Assembly: GCA_964443435.1 (NCBI GenBank)
Contig: CAYUCW010000004.1
Span: forward strand, 1 to 64,000
DNA from: Pseudaquidulcibacter sp964443435
GTDB lineage: Bacteria > Pseudomonadota > Alphaproteobacteria > Caulobacterales > Aquidulcibacteraceae
Reading direction: 5' to 3'
Length of the DNA: 64,000 nt
Shown here: one piece after another, positions 24,296-33,155 of the stretch
Position numbering within the stretch: the stretch's first letter is position 1
Layout of the letters: each line of letters begins with the position of its first letter
Program-made: the position numbers and the translations under genes
The notes under the pieces: generated by a model
Seen by the model: only the letters and a program-made list of their open reading frames with translations
The model's database searches: none
What the model was told of the DNA's origin: nothing

Positions 24296-25678
24296 ATGAC
24301 CATAATCAAAAGCCTTATTAATATTCTTGGTGAAACTGGTGTAATTCATGGTGAAGAAGTACAAAAACGCGCCGCCGATTGGCTTGGCGAATCGGTTTGC
24401 GGAGCGATGGCGATTGCGCGTCCCAAAACCGTTGAAGAATTATCGAAAACACTTAAATTTTGCTTTGATAATAATATAAGTGTGGTTCCTTCTGGTGGTC
24501 TAACTGGACTAGTTGAAGGCACAAAAGCTGAAAGCCATCAGATACAAATTTCAACCGAAAGAATGAATAATATTCTTGAAATTGATGCCATTGGAAAAAC
24601 GATTACCCTTGAATCAGGTGTGCCTTTACAAAAACTATTAGAAACCGCCAGAGAGCATGAATTAATGTTTGCGGTTGATTTGGGCGCAAGGGGATCTTGT
24701 ACAATAGGCGGCAATATTTCGACTAATGCCGGCGGCAATCAAGTAATTCGCTATGGCATGATGCGCAATCAAGTTTTAGGACTTGAAGCGGTTTTAATGG
24801 ATGGCACTATTATTTCAAGCCTGAATAAAATGATTAAAAACAACACTGGCTATGATTTAAAACAATTATTCATTGGCTCCGAAGGGACATTGGGAATTAT
24901 CACCAAAGCGGTTTTAAAACTTGAACCATTACCAAAATCGTCAAACACAGCATTTTTAGGAGTTAATAGTTTTGAAGATGTCGGCAATATTCTAAAAATT
25001 CTAAGTGCAAAATTTGGAAGTGCATTATCAAGCTTTGAAGTATTATGGAAAAACCATTATGAGCTTATTGCGGTACAAACTGGAAAGCATAATCCGCCAC
25101 TACCTGCTGATTATGAATATTATATACTTGTTCAAACCCAAGGCTTTGATCCAGAAAAAGATAATTTATACTTTAATGAGACTTTGGAAAAAATGGCGGA
25201 AGATGAATTATTCCTTGATGCCATTATCTGTCAAAATGCGGCACAACAAAATGCAATCTGGGCAATCCGCGAAGACGTAGAAGGCCTTTTCAAAGCCATG
25301 AAGCCATGCGCGGTTTTTGATGTTGCTTTGCCAATTAAGCATATGGAAGAATATGTGTCTATTCTTAATCAATCTCTCTTGAATGAATGGGGTGATGGCG
25401 CAAAGATTGTTGTTTATGGACATGTTGGCGATTGCAATCTTCATATCCTTATATCCCCGCCTATTTGGAATAAGGATACTCATTTAAAATGCGAAGAGAT
25501 TGTTTATTCACCTTTGAAATCTTTTAATGGCTCAATTTCTGCGGAGCATGGAATCGGTATCGAAAAACGTGAATTTTTACATTACTCACGCGATGAAAAT
25601 GAAATGGCATTAATGAAGCTTCTTAAAAAATCATTAGATCCTAAAAACCTTTTGAATCCAAATAAAATTTTTAATTAA
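24296..25678 (+). CDS. FAD-binding D-2-hydroxyacid dehydrogenase (GlcD/D2HGDH type)
   Basis: A 460-residue flavoenzyme of the VAO/PCMH family. The FAD domain has ARPKTVEELS, VVPSGGLTGLVEG and GGNISTNAGGNQVIRYG, the pyrophosphate-binding loops. The C-terminal cap has VYGHVGDCNLHI and AEHGIG, whose His residues hold the metal in D-2-hydroxyglutarate and D-lactate dehydrogenases. The end SLDPKNLLNPNKIF is the usual family terminus. The substrate may be D-lactate, glycolate or D-2-hydroxyglutarate; it cannot be decided by eye. It follows DUF1272 by one base. Confidence 0.9.
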   Translation: MTIIKSLINILGETGVIHGEEVQKRAADWLGESVCGAMAIARPKTVEELSKTLKFCFDNNISVVPSGGLTGLVEGTKAESHQIQISTERMNNILEIDAIGKTITLESGVPLQKLLETAREHELMFAVDLGARGSCTIGGNISTNAGGNQVIRYGMMRNQVLGLEAVLMDGTIISSLNKMIKNNTGYDLKQLFIGSEGTLGIITKAVLKLEPLPKSSNTAFLGVNSFEDVGNILKILSAKFGSALSSFEVLWKNHYELIAVQTGKHNPPLPADYEYYILVQTQGFDPEKDNLYFNETLEKMAEDELFLDAIICQNAAQQNAIWAIREDVEGLFKAMKPCAVFDVALPIKHMEEYVSILNQSLLNEWGDGAKIVVYGHVGDCNLHILISPPIWNKDTHLKCEEIVYSPLKSFNGSISAEHGIGIEKREFLHYSRDENEMALMKLLKKSLDPKNLLNPNKIFN

Positions 25679-25731
25679 ATTAATTATAAATAATAGTTTG
25701 ACAAAAATACACTTTGTTATAGCCTCAGATT

Positions 25732-27408
25732 ATGACTGAGGAAATTATAACAAGTGTTTCAGAAATAAAAACAAATACTGAAACCCTAAAAGCACCCGAG
25801 AGTGTTTCTTTAAATAAAGAGAAAAGCTCTAAAATGACTTATGAAGAAGCGACGGACTATGCGCGCTTTTTACAACAAGCACAATTTACTTCAACCCCAA
25901 AAGAAATAGAAAATCTTCATAAGATTGGTTATGATGCTTGGTTTGAAGCTGAATTTAATAAGCCGCGTTCACAATCAGGCCGGGAATGGCTTGTTGAATC
26001 TGGACATACAGGATTTAAGGAAGATAGGAATTATTTTAATCCTACTCCTGGCGACTGGATGGCGTGGCAACAAATGCTTACTGGCGAAGATCAATTCCGT
26101 AAAAGAATTGCACTTGCCCTTTCTGAATTTTTTGTGGTTTCTTTAAATCCAATTGATGGCTTTTGGCCACCATATATGATTGCCGGATATTGGGATATGC
26201 TTTGCGATAATTGCTTTGGTAATTTTCGTGACTTACTTGAGATGGTTTCATTAAACCCTGCAATGGGAATGTATCTTAATACCAAAGGCAATTTAAAAGA
26301 AGACATAGCTTTTGGTAGAAGGCCCGACGAGAATTATGCTCGTGAAATAATGCAATTATTTACAATAGGGCTTTATGAATTAAATTATGATGGTACATTA
26401 AAGCTTAAAAATGGCAAGCCAATCGAAACCTATACGCAAGATGATATTACTAATTTAGCGCGTGTATTCACGGGTTTTGACAATGATTATTCAAAAACAA
26501 CTTATAAAAATGTTGCTTGGGAATCTTATACACTAACTGGTCACGAATATACTAATCGGCCAATGGGATTTAATCCTAATAATCATTCAAATTTAGAAGT
26601 GAATTTTCTTGGGCTTAAAATTCCAGCTGGCACACCAGGTCCAAAAGCATTTACAATGGCGCATAATCATCTTGTGGTTCACCCCAATACTGCGCCATTC
26701 TTTTGCAAGCAAATGATTCAAAGATTGGTAAAATCAAACCCTAGCCCTGCCTATGTAAGGCGGGTCGTTAAGATTTTTCTTAAAAACGAGAAAGGAATGG
26801 TTGGTGATTTAAAATCTGTCTTTAAAGCAATTTTAATGGATGATGAAGCCGCAGAAATAAGCCAAGATAAATTGGCCGGCAAATTACGTGAACCGATGAT
26901 ACGTTATATCCAATTTGCTAGAACTTTTAATATGAAATCCGCTTCTAATAAGTGGCATATGTATAATATGTCAGATTCTGCATATTCATTAAGCCAAAGT
27001 CCGCTGCGTTCGCCTTCGGTCTTTAATTATTTTAGGCCAGGTTATGTTCCACCGCAAACGCCTATGGCTGAAAAAAACTTAACCGCGCCAGAGTTTCAAT
27101 TGCATAATGATTCATCAACCGCAGGCTATATTAATTTTATGACTGGCGTTATTGCCAATGGGTATGGTGATGCCAAGCCAGTTTATAGTGAAATACTGCA
27201 TCTTGCAGAAAAGCCATCTGAACTCGTGGAATGGCTTAATCTTCATATTACGGCAAATCAATTACGACCTGATACAAAGGCAATAATTATTAATGCGCTT
27301 AATTCCACACCCATTTCAGATAAAGAACCAGAAACTTCTAAGCTTGACCGCATAAGGGCATCTATTCTTTTAACCATGGCAAGCCCAGATTATTTAATTC
27401 AGAAATAA
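25732..27408 (+). CDS. DUF1800 family protein
   Basis: A 558-residue protein of the uncharacterised DUF1800 family. Hallmarks are YARFLQQAQFTSTPKEIENL near residue 41, RKRIALALSEFFVVS, the ENYAREIMQLFTIGLYELN segment near residue 200, and PFFCKQMIQRLVKSNPSPAYV. No signal peptide is visible on the first 35 polar residues, unlike many family members. It sits 4 nt before a DUF1501 gene, a pairing seen widely in bacteria. Export with the Tat-signal partner is possible. Function unknown. Confidence 0.9.
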   Translation: MTEEIITSVSEIKTNTETLKAPESVSLNKEKSSKMTYEEATDYARFLQQAQFTSTPKEIENLHKIGYDAWFEAEFNKPRSQSGREWLVESGHTGFKEDRNYFNPTPGDWMAWQQMLTGEDQFRKRIALALSEFFVVSLNPIDGFWPPYMIAGYWDMLCDNCFGNFRDLLEMVSLNPAMGMYLNTKGNLKEDIAFGRRPDENYAREIMQLFTIGLYELNYDGTLKLKNGKPIETYTQDDITNLARVFTGFDNDYSKTTYKNVAWESYTLTGHEYTNRPMGFNPNNHSNLEVNFLGLKIPAGTPGPKAFTMAHNHLVVHPNTAPFFCKQMIQRLVKSNPSPAYVRRVVKIFLKNEKGMVGDLKSVFKAILMDDEAAEISQDKLAGKLREPMIRYIQFARTFNMKSASNKWHMYNMSDSAYSLSQSPLRSPSVFNYFRPGYVPPQTPMAEKNLTAPEFQLHNDSSTAGYINFMTGVIANGYGDAKPVYSEILHLAEKPSELVEWLNLHITANQLRPDTKAIIINALNSTPISDKEPETSKLDRIRASILLTMASPDYLIQK

Positions 27409-27412
27409 TACT

Positions 27413-28834
27413 ATGAAAATCAATAATACTAAAAATATAAATCGTCGAAGTTTTGTTAAACGCGCTAGCTCTTTAATGGGTATGGGTGCGGCAATGCCTA
27501 TGGCACTTAATCTTGGTGCAATGGGTGAAGCCGCCGCGCTTGAAAATTCAGACTATAAAGCCTTAGTTTGTGTTTTTCTTTATGGCGGCAATGATCACGC
27601 CAATACAATTATACCATATGATAACGCTAATTATGAATTATATAGAAAAATTCGCGCCTCTTCTGCAAGCGAGTCTATTGCAATTAAGAAGGAAGAATTA
27701 GTCAATACTGCAATAAATCCACTTATACCGCAAACCTTTACTGATAATATGACTTTTGCATTAAATCCAAAGCTTAAAGGTCTAAAGCAAGTATTTGATA
27801 AAGGGCATTTAGCGATTCAGTTAAATGTCGGATCTTTAATGGCACCTACTAATTTAAAGGAATATAATAGTCCCGATAGAGATAAATATCCGCTTCCGCC
27901 AAAATTATTCTCACATAATGATCAGCAATCAATTTGGCAATCATTAGGAAGCGAAGGCTCAACTATTGGCTGGGGTGGAAGATTAGGGGATCTTGCTCTA
28001 AGTTCTAATAAGAACTCACTATTAACCTGTATTTCTGCAGGCGGTAATGCAGTTTTTGTTTCTGGAAATGAAAGCATCCAATATCAAATTGGTAAAGATG
28101 GCGCGACACCAATTTGGGGCGCAAAACAAAATTGGCTATATGGATCTAATAATTATAGCGATGCTTTACATAAAATTATAACTAAAAAAAGTGATAATCT
28201 GGTTGAGAATTCATTTGTTGACGTTACTAAACGCTCAATCAGTCTTGAAGAAATCGTCAATAATGCCATTAAGCCAATTGAACTTAAAACCAGTTTTGAT
28301 AGCGGCAAGCCTAATGAATTGGCAGATCAGTTAAAAATAATCGCACGAATGATTGGTGCAAGAAATACACTTGGCTTAAAAAGACAAGTTTTCTTTGTCG
28401 CCTTAAGTGGTTTTGATAATCATGATAAATTAATGCTTGACCATCCTGTTTTAATGGAAAAATTAAATGATGCGATGAAAAGCTTTTATGATGCAACCGT
28501 TGAACTTGGCGTTGAAAATAATGTAACCACATTCACAGCTTCAGATTTTGGACGCACGCTTTCTTCAAATGGTAATGGTTCAGATCATGGTTGGGGGTCC
28601 CATCAATTTATCATGGGCGGCGCAGTTAAAGGTGGACGCTTTTATGGTATTGCGCCACACATTTCAATTAAAACCGAAGATCAGGTTGGACAAGGCAGAT
28701 TATTGCCTTCAACATCTATATATGAATTTGCTTCAACTCTTGCAACTTGGTTTGGGGTTTCGGCAAGTGAAATGCCAAACATCTTACCTAATATCACAAG
28801 GTTTTCTAATAAGAATATTGGATTTATGGCTTAA
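27413..28834 (+). CDS. DUF1501 family protein with Tat signal
   Basis: A 473-residue protein. The N-terminus has NRRSFVKRASSLMG followed by a hydrophobic segment, a twin-arginine export signal. Then come LVCVFLYGGNDHANTIIPYD, LFSHNDQQSIWQS and the C-terminal TASDFGRTLSSNG...DHGWGSHQF, which place it in DUF1501, related to the alkaline phosphatase/sulfatase fold. The Asp/His residues of those motifs may bind metal. It forms an operon with the DUF1800 gene. The 3' end overlaps the convergent Anbu gene by 4 nt. Confidence 0.92.
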   Translation: MKINNTKNINRRSFVKRASSLMGMGAAMPMALNLGAMGEAAALENSDYKALVCVFLYGGNDHANTIIPYDNANYELYRKIRASSASESIAIKKEELVNTAINPLIPQTFTDNMTFALNPKLKGLKQVFDKGHLAIQLNVGSLMAPTNLKEYNSPDRDKYPLPPKLFSHNDQQSIWQSLGSEGSTIGWGGRLGDLALSSNKNSLLTCISAGGNAVFVSGNESIQYQIGKDGATPIWGAKQNWLYGSNNYSDALHKIITKKSDNLVENSFVDVTKRSISLEEIVNNAIKPIELKTSFDSGKPNELADQLKIIARMIGARNTLGLKRQVFFVALSGFDNHDKLMLDHPVLMEKLNDAMKSFYDATVELGVENNVTTFTASDFGRTLSSNGNGSDHGWGSHQFIMGGAVKGGRFYGIAPHISIKTEDQVGQGRLLPSTSIYEFASTLATWFGVSASEMPNILPNITRFSNKNIGFMA

Positions 28835-29580
28835 GCCTTTAAAGGCTCTACAAAAGGAGGGCGCGGGATTGATGCTTGCGCTTCTTTTAATTTATCGCCC
28901 CATGATTCAGATAAGTCTTTAAAATATGGATCATTACGCTCTACGCGGTATTGTACTGGCTTTTGCCCTTCACCATTTCTAAGCATAATAATATCTATGG
29001 GAAGCCCCACCGCCAAATTAGACCGCATAGTTGAGTCAAAAGAAATTAGCGCGATTTTAACGGCTTCATTGAAAGGCGTGTCATATGAAAGCGCCCTATC
29101 AAGTATTGGCTTGCCATATTTTAATTCACCTATCTGTAAAAAAGGCGTATCTTTGCCGCAGCGAATTGAATTTCCAATATCATAAACAAGATAAAGCCTT
29201 AATTCTTCATCACCAACTCTTCCGCCAACCAATAGATTAGCGCCGAAGTTTATAGACTCGGCTTTCATACCAGTTTTTATACCGATTTGCGTTTCTCTTA
29301 AAACTTTGCCAATAAGCTCGACGGCACGAAAAATTGAAGGCACAGTTTGTAGCGACTCTAATTGTTCGGTTTCGATGTTTAATACACCTTCTTCAAGCTT
29401 AGAAATAGTCGCCTGAGTTACAGATAAATTACCAGCAGAAGCAATGAAAATATGTCTATCATCACTTTCATAAACATGAAGTTTGCGAAAAGAAGATATA
29501 TTATCCACGCCGGCGTTAGTTCTTGTATCCGCCATCATGATTAGTCCAGCATCGATTAGCATGCCCACGCAATAAGTCAT
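28831..29580 (-). CDS. Anbu (ancestral beta-subunit) proteasome-type peptidase
   Basis: A 249-residue protein of the 20S beta/HslV superfamily, COG3484/Anbu type. The N-terminus is MTYCVGML, so Met removal would expose a catalytic Thr1. ADTRTN supplies the conserved Asp17-type residue and FRKLHVYE the Lys33-type residue. IASAGNLSVTQ is the oxyanion-side loop. Anbu forms open helical or ring assemblies in homologues; activity has been hard to show. It is last in a four-gene minus-strand cluster with transglutaminase-like, alpha-E and ATP-grasp genes, the recurrent Anbu neighbourhood. Its ribosome site is a weak CGGGG. Confidence 0.93.
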   Translation of the reverse strand: MTYCVGMLIDAGLIMMADTRTNAGVDNISSFRKLHVYESDDRHIFIASAGNLSVTQATISKLEEGVLNIETEQLESLQTVPSIFRAVELIGKVLRETQIGIKTGMKAESINFGANLLVGGRVGDEELRLYLVYDIGNSIRCGKDTPFLQIGELKYGKPILDRALSYDTPFNEAVKIALISFDSTMRSNLAVGLPIDIIMLRNGEGQKPVQYRVERNDPYFKDLSESWGDKLKEAQASIPRPPFVEPLKA

Positions 29581-29617
29581 TCTTAGCCCCGAATCAGATA
29601 ATTACATCTAGACTATA

Positions 29618-30424
29618 TTATTGATTTTGCCCACGAACAAAAAGATTTACACTTAATAATTCTTCGCCACCACCAGTTCTTACACCAGAAATCGGCGCGG
29701 CATCATTATAATCAAGACCATGTGCGATTTTTAAATAGCTTTCATTGGGGCAAACACCATTGGATGGATCAAAGCCAACCCAGCCTAAACCTTCTATATA
29801 GCTTTCTGCCCATGCATGCGCCGCTTCTTGGAAATTCATGCCATCATCGCGCAATAAATGACCGGAAACATAGCGCGCGGGAATTTTTAGGCTTCTTGCC
29901 GACGCAATAAATAAATGGGCATAATCTTGGCAAACACCTTTTTTAATCGTTAAAACTTCGGATGCTTTAGTTGCAACACTAGTTTCGCCAATTGTAAATT
30001 GCAAATCCTCAGATAGCTTATCTTTTAAATTATGTAGCGTTGAAAGTGTATCTTTGCCTATGCATTTATTTGCATAATCCAAAATATCATTATTAAAATC
30101 TGCATATTGAGAGCTTCTAAGGAAAATGCTTGGGTGCAAAATTTCTTCGGCTTTATCGCCTATACCAACATTTGGAAAAGTCTCGGCATTTCCTATAATC
30201 TCAATTGTGAATGTATTTATAGGCTGATCAATCGTCAACATATGACAAATATTTCCATATTCATCATTAAAGCTTTTAAGGCCGGCATCACAGTCTATAT
30301 TAATCGACCAATTTATAATAGACTGATTTATATTGGATTTTGGCGTAATCTTTAATAATTGCACCAATTTTTTAATAGGCTGTGTGAAGCTATATTTTGT
30401 ATTATGATCTATATTAATATGCAT
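29618..30424 (-). CDS. Transglutaminase-like cysteine protease
   Basis: A 268-residue protein. The N-terminal part (1-100) is the beta-rich Bact_transglu_N domain (YSFTQPIKKLVQLLKITP). The transglutaminase core has Cys in KKGVCQDYAHLFI, His in AAHAWAESYI and Asp in GWVGFDPSNG, a full papain-like triad. Family members are expected to cut or transfer peptide/amide bonds. The gene lies 2 nt after the alpha-E gene and 37 nt before Anbu, so it is part of the same operon. Confidence 0.93.
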   Translation of the reverse strand: MHINIDHNTKYSFTQPIKKLVQLLKITPKSNINQSIINWSINIDCDAGLKSFNDEYGNICHMLTIDQPINTFTIEIIGNAETFPNVGIGDKAEEILHPSIFLRSSQYADFNNDILDYANKCIGKDTLSTLHNLKDKLSEDLQFTIGETSVATKASEVLTIKKGVCQDYAHLFIASARSLKIPARYVSGHLLRDDGMNFQEAAHAWAESYIEGLGWVGFDPSNGVCPNESYLKIAHGLDYNDAAPISGVRTGGGEELLSVNLFVRGQNQ

Positions 30425-30426
30425 GA

Positions 30427-31359
30427 TTAAAAATGGAATTGTTCACTTAAATTTTTACTTATGTCATTATTTCGCACAATGAAATAATTCAAAAATTCAT
30501 GTAATCCTGAATTAATTATATTGTCTATTTTTTCAGACTTAAGTAATTGATGTAATTCTCTTGCAGTGCGATTTGCCGCCCCTTGCTTACCAGTATTCTT
30601 AGTAATTTCATTAAGCATATCTTGGGCAATAGTTATACAAGAATAAAGCGAGCGCGGCATTTCTTTGTTCAAAATCATTAGTTCGGCAACATGCCAAGCC
30701 ATAAGGCCTTCGCGATATATCCAACGATAAGCGGTTTCCGCCGAAACACTCCTAAGTAAAACCGTCCATTGGGCTTCATCAATAGGACCGCCAACACGCT
30801 CATGCTTTGGTAATAATACATGATATTTAACATCAATAATTCGTGCTGTATTATCCGCGCGCTCTAGCGCCGATCCTAAACGAATAAAATAGAAGCACTC
30901 ATTCCGAAGCATTGTTCTTTGTAGTGCGCCTTCAAAACTACTTACAATCGATTCAATCCAATCGATAAAGGGCTGTATATTATCGCCTATAATTTCCCGC
31001 TTTTTTGCTTCAAAACTAAGCCAAGCTTCGTTCAAAGTTTCAAAAACCTCACGCGTGAGTGCGGTTCTTACCGCCCGTGCATCATGCCTTGCTTTGGCAA
31101 GACAAGAATAAATAGAGCTTGGGTTTGTTTCCGAAAAAACCATGAATTCAATAATTTCTTCGGCAGTAATATTTTTCAAATCACCCTTATAAAGATATTC
31201 CGCACCCGAAGCCGTAAAGGCACTACGCATACCACTTACCCCATCACTATAGGGTAAAAGGTCAAATTTTTGCGACGCTTCGATAATTCTTACTGTGAAA
31301 TCGGCTCTTTCAATATGGCGGCCTATCCAATAAAGACTAGAGGCAGTTCTTGATAACAT
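30427..31359 (-). CDS. Alpha-E domain protein (DUF403)
   Basis: A 310-residue, mostly helical protein. It opens with MLSRTASSLYWIGRHIERADFTVRII, the alpha-E signature, and repeats LGSALERADNTARIIDVKYH in the second half. Alpha-E proteins always travel with circularly permuted ATP-grasp and transglutaminase-like genes and have no proven function; comparative genomics proposes a scaffold or accessory for peptide ligation. Its start overlaps the ATP-grasp stop by one base. Confidence 0.93.
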   Translation of the reverse strand: MLSRTASSLYWIGRHIERADFTVRIIEASQKFDLLPYSDGVSGMRSAFTASGAEYLYKGDLKNITAEEIIEFMVFSETNPSSIYSCLAKARHDARAVRTALTREVFETLNEAWLSFEAKKREIIGDNIQPFIDWIESIVSSFEGALQRTMLRNECFYFIRLGSALERADNTARIIDVKYHVLLPKHERVGGPIDEAQWTVLLRSVSAETAYRWIYREGLMAWHVAELMILNKEMPRSLYSCITIAQDMLNEITKNTGKQGAANRTARELHQLLKSEKIDNIINSGLHEFLNYFIVRNNDISKNLSEQFHF

Positions 31360-32792
31360 TATTCACCGCCTTTCATGTCAACTACCCAAGTATCTTTAGT
31401 GCCACCGCCTTGGGAGGAATTAACCACCAAAGATCCTTCAGTTAGAGCAACTCTTGTAAGCCCCCCAGGCACAATATTAATTCCATTTGAGCCCGTTAGG
31501 ATAAATGGTCTTAAGTCAATATGGCGCGGCGCAACCCCATTTTCGGTAAGTGTTGGGCAAGTTGATAAAGCCAAAGTTGGCTGTGAAATATATCTATGTG
31601 GTTCGGCAATTAAATGCTTTCTAAATTCTTCAATTTGCGCCTTTGTCGAAGTTGGGCCAACCAACATCCCATAACCACCCGAACCATCAACAAGCTTCAC
31701 AACTAATTTATCAAGATTAGCCAAAGTATATTCATAGCCTTCTTTTTCACGACATTTAAAGGTTTCTACATTGGGGATAATTGCTTCTTCACCGGTATAG
31801 AATTTCACAATTTCTGGCATATAGGAATATATTGCTTTATCATCGGCAATACCTGTCCCTGGGGCATTTACAATTGTAACATTCCCTGCGGCATAGGCAT
31901 CCATAATCCCTGCAACACCAAGTACCGATTCTTTATTAAAGAATAATGGATCTAGGTAGTCATCATCAACACGGCGATAAATAACGTCAACGCGCTTTTT
32001 ACCAAAAATTGTTCGCATATAAACAATTCTATCTTCAACAAATAAATCGCTTCCTTCAACTAATTCCACGCCTGTATTATCGGCAAGGAAGCTATGTTCA
32101 TAAAAAGCTGAATTATATGGCCCAGGGGTAAGTATTACACATACTGGGTCTTTATTTATATTTTTTGGCGCAACCGAACGAAGCATAGCATTTAGTGCAT
32201 CTGGATAATGCTCTACGGGTCTTACGCGTGAATTTGTAACCAGATGCGGGAAAAGCCTTTGCATAGCTTGTCTATCTTCAAGCATATAAGAAACCCCAGA
32301 CGGAGTTCTTGCATTATCTTCAAGAACATAAAATTTATCTTCATCAGTTCTTACTAAGTCAATACCAGAAATATGTGACCAAATATTATGCGGAGGCACA
32401 ATACGCGTCATTATAAGGCGATATTGCGGATTAGCGTAAATTAAATCCTCTGGAATAATGCCCGCTTTAAGAATTTCTTTTTTTGAATATATGTCTTGAA
32501 GAAACATATTAATCGCGGTTACGCGCTGTTTTAAACCTTTTTCAAGCCTATCCCATTCATTGCCCGATATAATTCTTGGAATTACATCAAAGGGAATAAT
32601 TTTTTCTTCAGCTTCTTCATTAGAATATACCGCAAATGTAATACCAGTTTTACGGAAAATATGCTCGGCCGCGGCCTGCCTTAATTTTAATTCTTCAATA
32701 TTATGTTTATCAAGCCAGTCTTTCAAAACACTATATGGTTTACGCGCTTTACCTGTAAATCCATTCATTTCGTCAAAAAATTTCAACGTCAT
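31359..32792 (-). CDS. Circularly permuted ATP-grasp protein
   Basis: A 477-residue enzyme of the circularly permuted ATP-grasp type 2 family (DUF404/DUF407). Visible motifs are YRLIMTRIVPPHNIWSHISG, FYVLEDNARTPSGVSYMLE, YRRVDDDYLDPLFF, NAPGTGIADDKAIYSY and LVVKLVDGSGGYGML, which hold the nucleotide- and metal-binding residues in permuted order. Predicted to ligate an amino acid or peptide at ATP expense, making the substrate later trimmed by the transglutaminase-like and Anbu proteins. It is first in the four-gene operon, with AGGGGGCAGG before the ATG. Confidence 0.93.
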   Translation of the reverse strand: MTLKFFDEMNGFTGKARKPYSVLKDWLDKHNIEELKLRQAAAEHIFRKTGITFAVYSNEEAEEKIIPFDVIPRIISGNEWDRLEKGLKQRVTAINMFLQDIYSKKEILKAGIIPEDLIYANPQYRLIMTRIVPPHNIWSHISGIDLVRTDEDKFYVLEDNARTPSGVSYMLEDRQAMQRLFPHLVTNSRVRPVEHYPDALNAMLRSVAPKNINKDPVCVILTPGPYNSAFYEHSFLADNTGVELVEGSDLFVEDRIVYMRTIFGKKRVDVIYRRVDDDYLDPLFFNKESVLGVAGIMDAYAAGNVTIVNAPGTGIADDKAIYSYMPEIVKFYTGEEAIIPNVETFKCREKEGYEYTLANLDKLVVKLVDGSGGYGMLVGPTSTKAQIEEFRKHLIAEPHRYISQPTLALSTCPTLTENGVAPRHIDLRPFILTGSNGINIVPGGLTRVALTEGSLVVNSSQGGGTKDTWVVDMKGGE

Positions 32793-33155
32793 TCCTGCCC
32801 CCTAAGCGCCTTTACGCATCATTGCGAAATATAGCCATACAATGCTATTTAATAGGCATTAGACAAGTAAACTTGCCGTAAATTTATACAATTATAACTG
32901 AAAAATAACACATATGACACCTAAGCCTAAATATTAGGCAAAAAATTCAAAACAACCCTTATGTAAATTCTTAAATTTTATAATTAAAATAAATAATTCT
33001 ATTCATAACAAGCTTTGTTTTAAATTAATTGACAATAAAAACAATAGATAATAATTAAATGCTACGGGGCAATGCAACCCCCCGTTTAGATTATATATTT
33101 CGAATTAATCCAAGTGTTGCCTTTAAAGGTTAATAGCCAATAAAAAGGTACGCGC
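32793..33155. other. Intergenic region between Anbu cluster and chrA
   Basis: A 363-nt AT-rich divergent region that must hold promoters for both flanking units. A GC hairpin, ACGGGG (33064-33069) with CCCCGT (33080-33085), stands out 70 nt before chrA, followed by an AT-rich tail, and a CCTTTAAAGG palindrome lies at 33120-33129. No ORF or known RNA motif is recognised. Confidence 0.6.

Noticed and set aside
25690..25731. TTGACA before the DUF1800 gene as a sigma-70 promoter
   Set aside because: A -35-like TTGACA is present, but the TATAGC-like -10 is only about 14 nt away; spacing is too short to call it.
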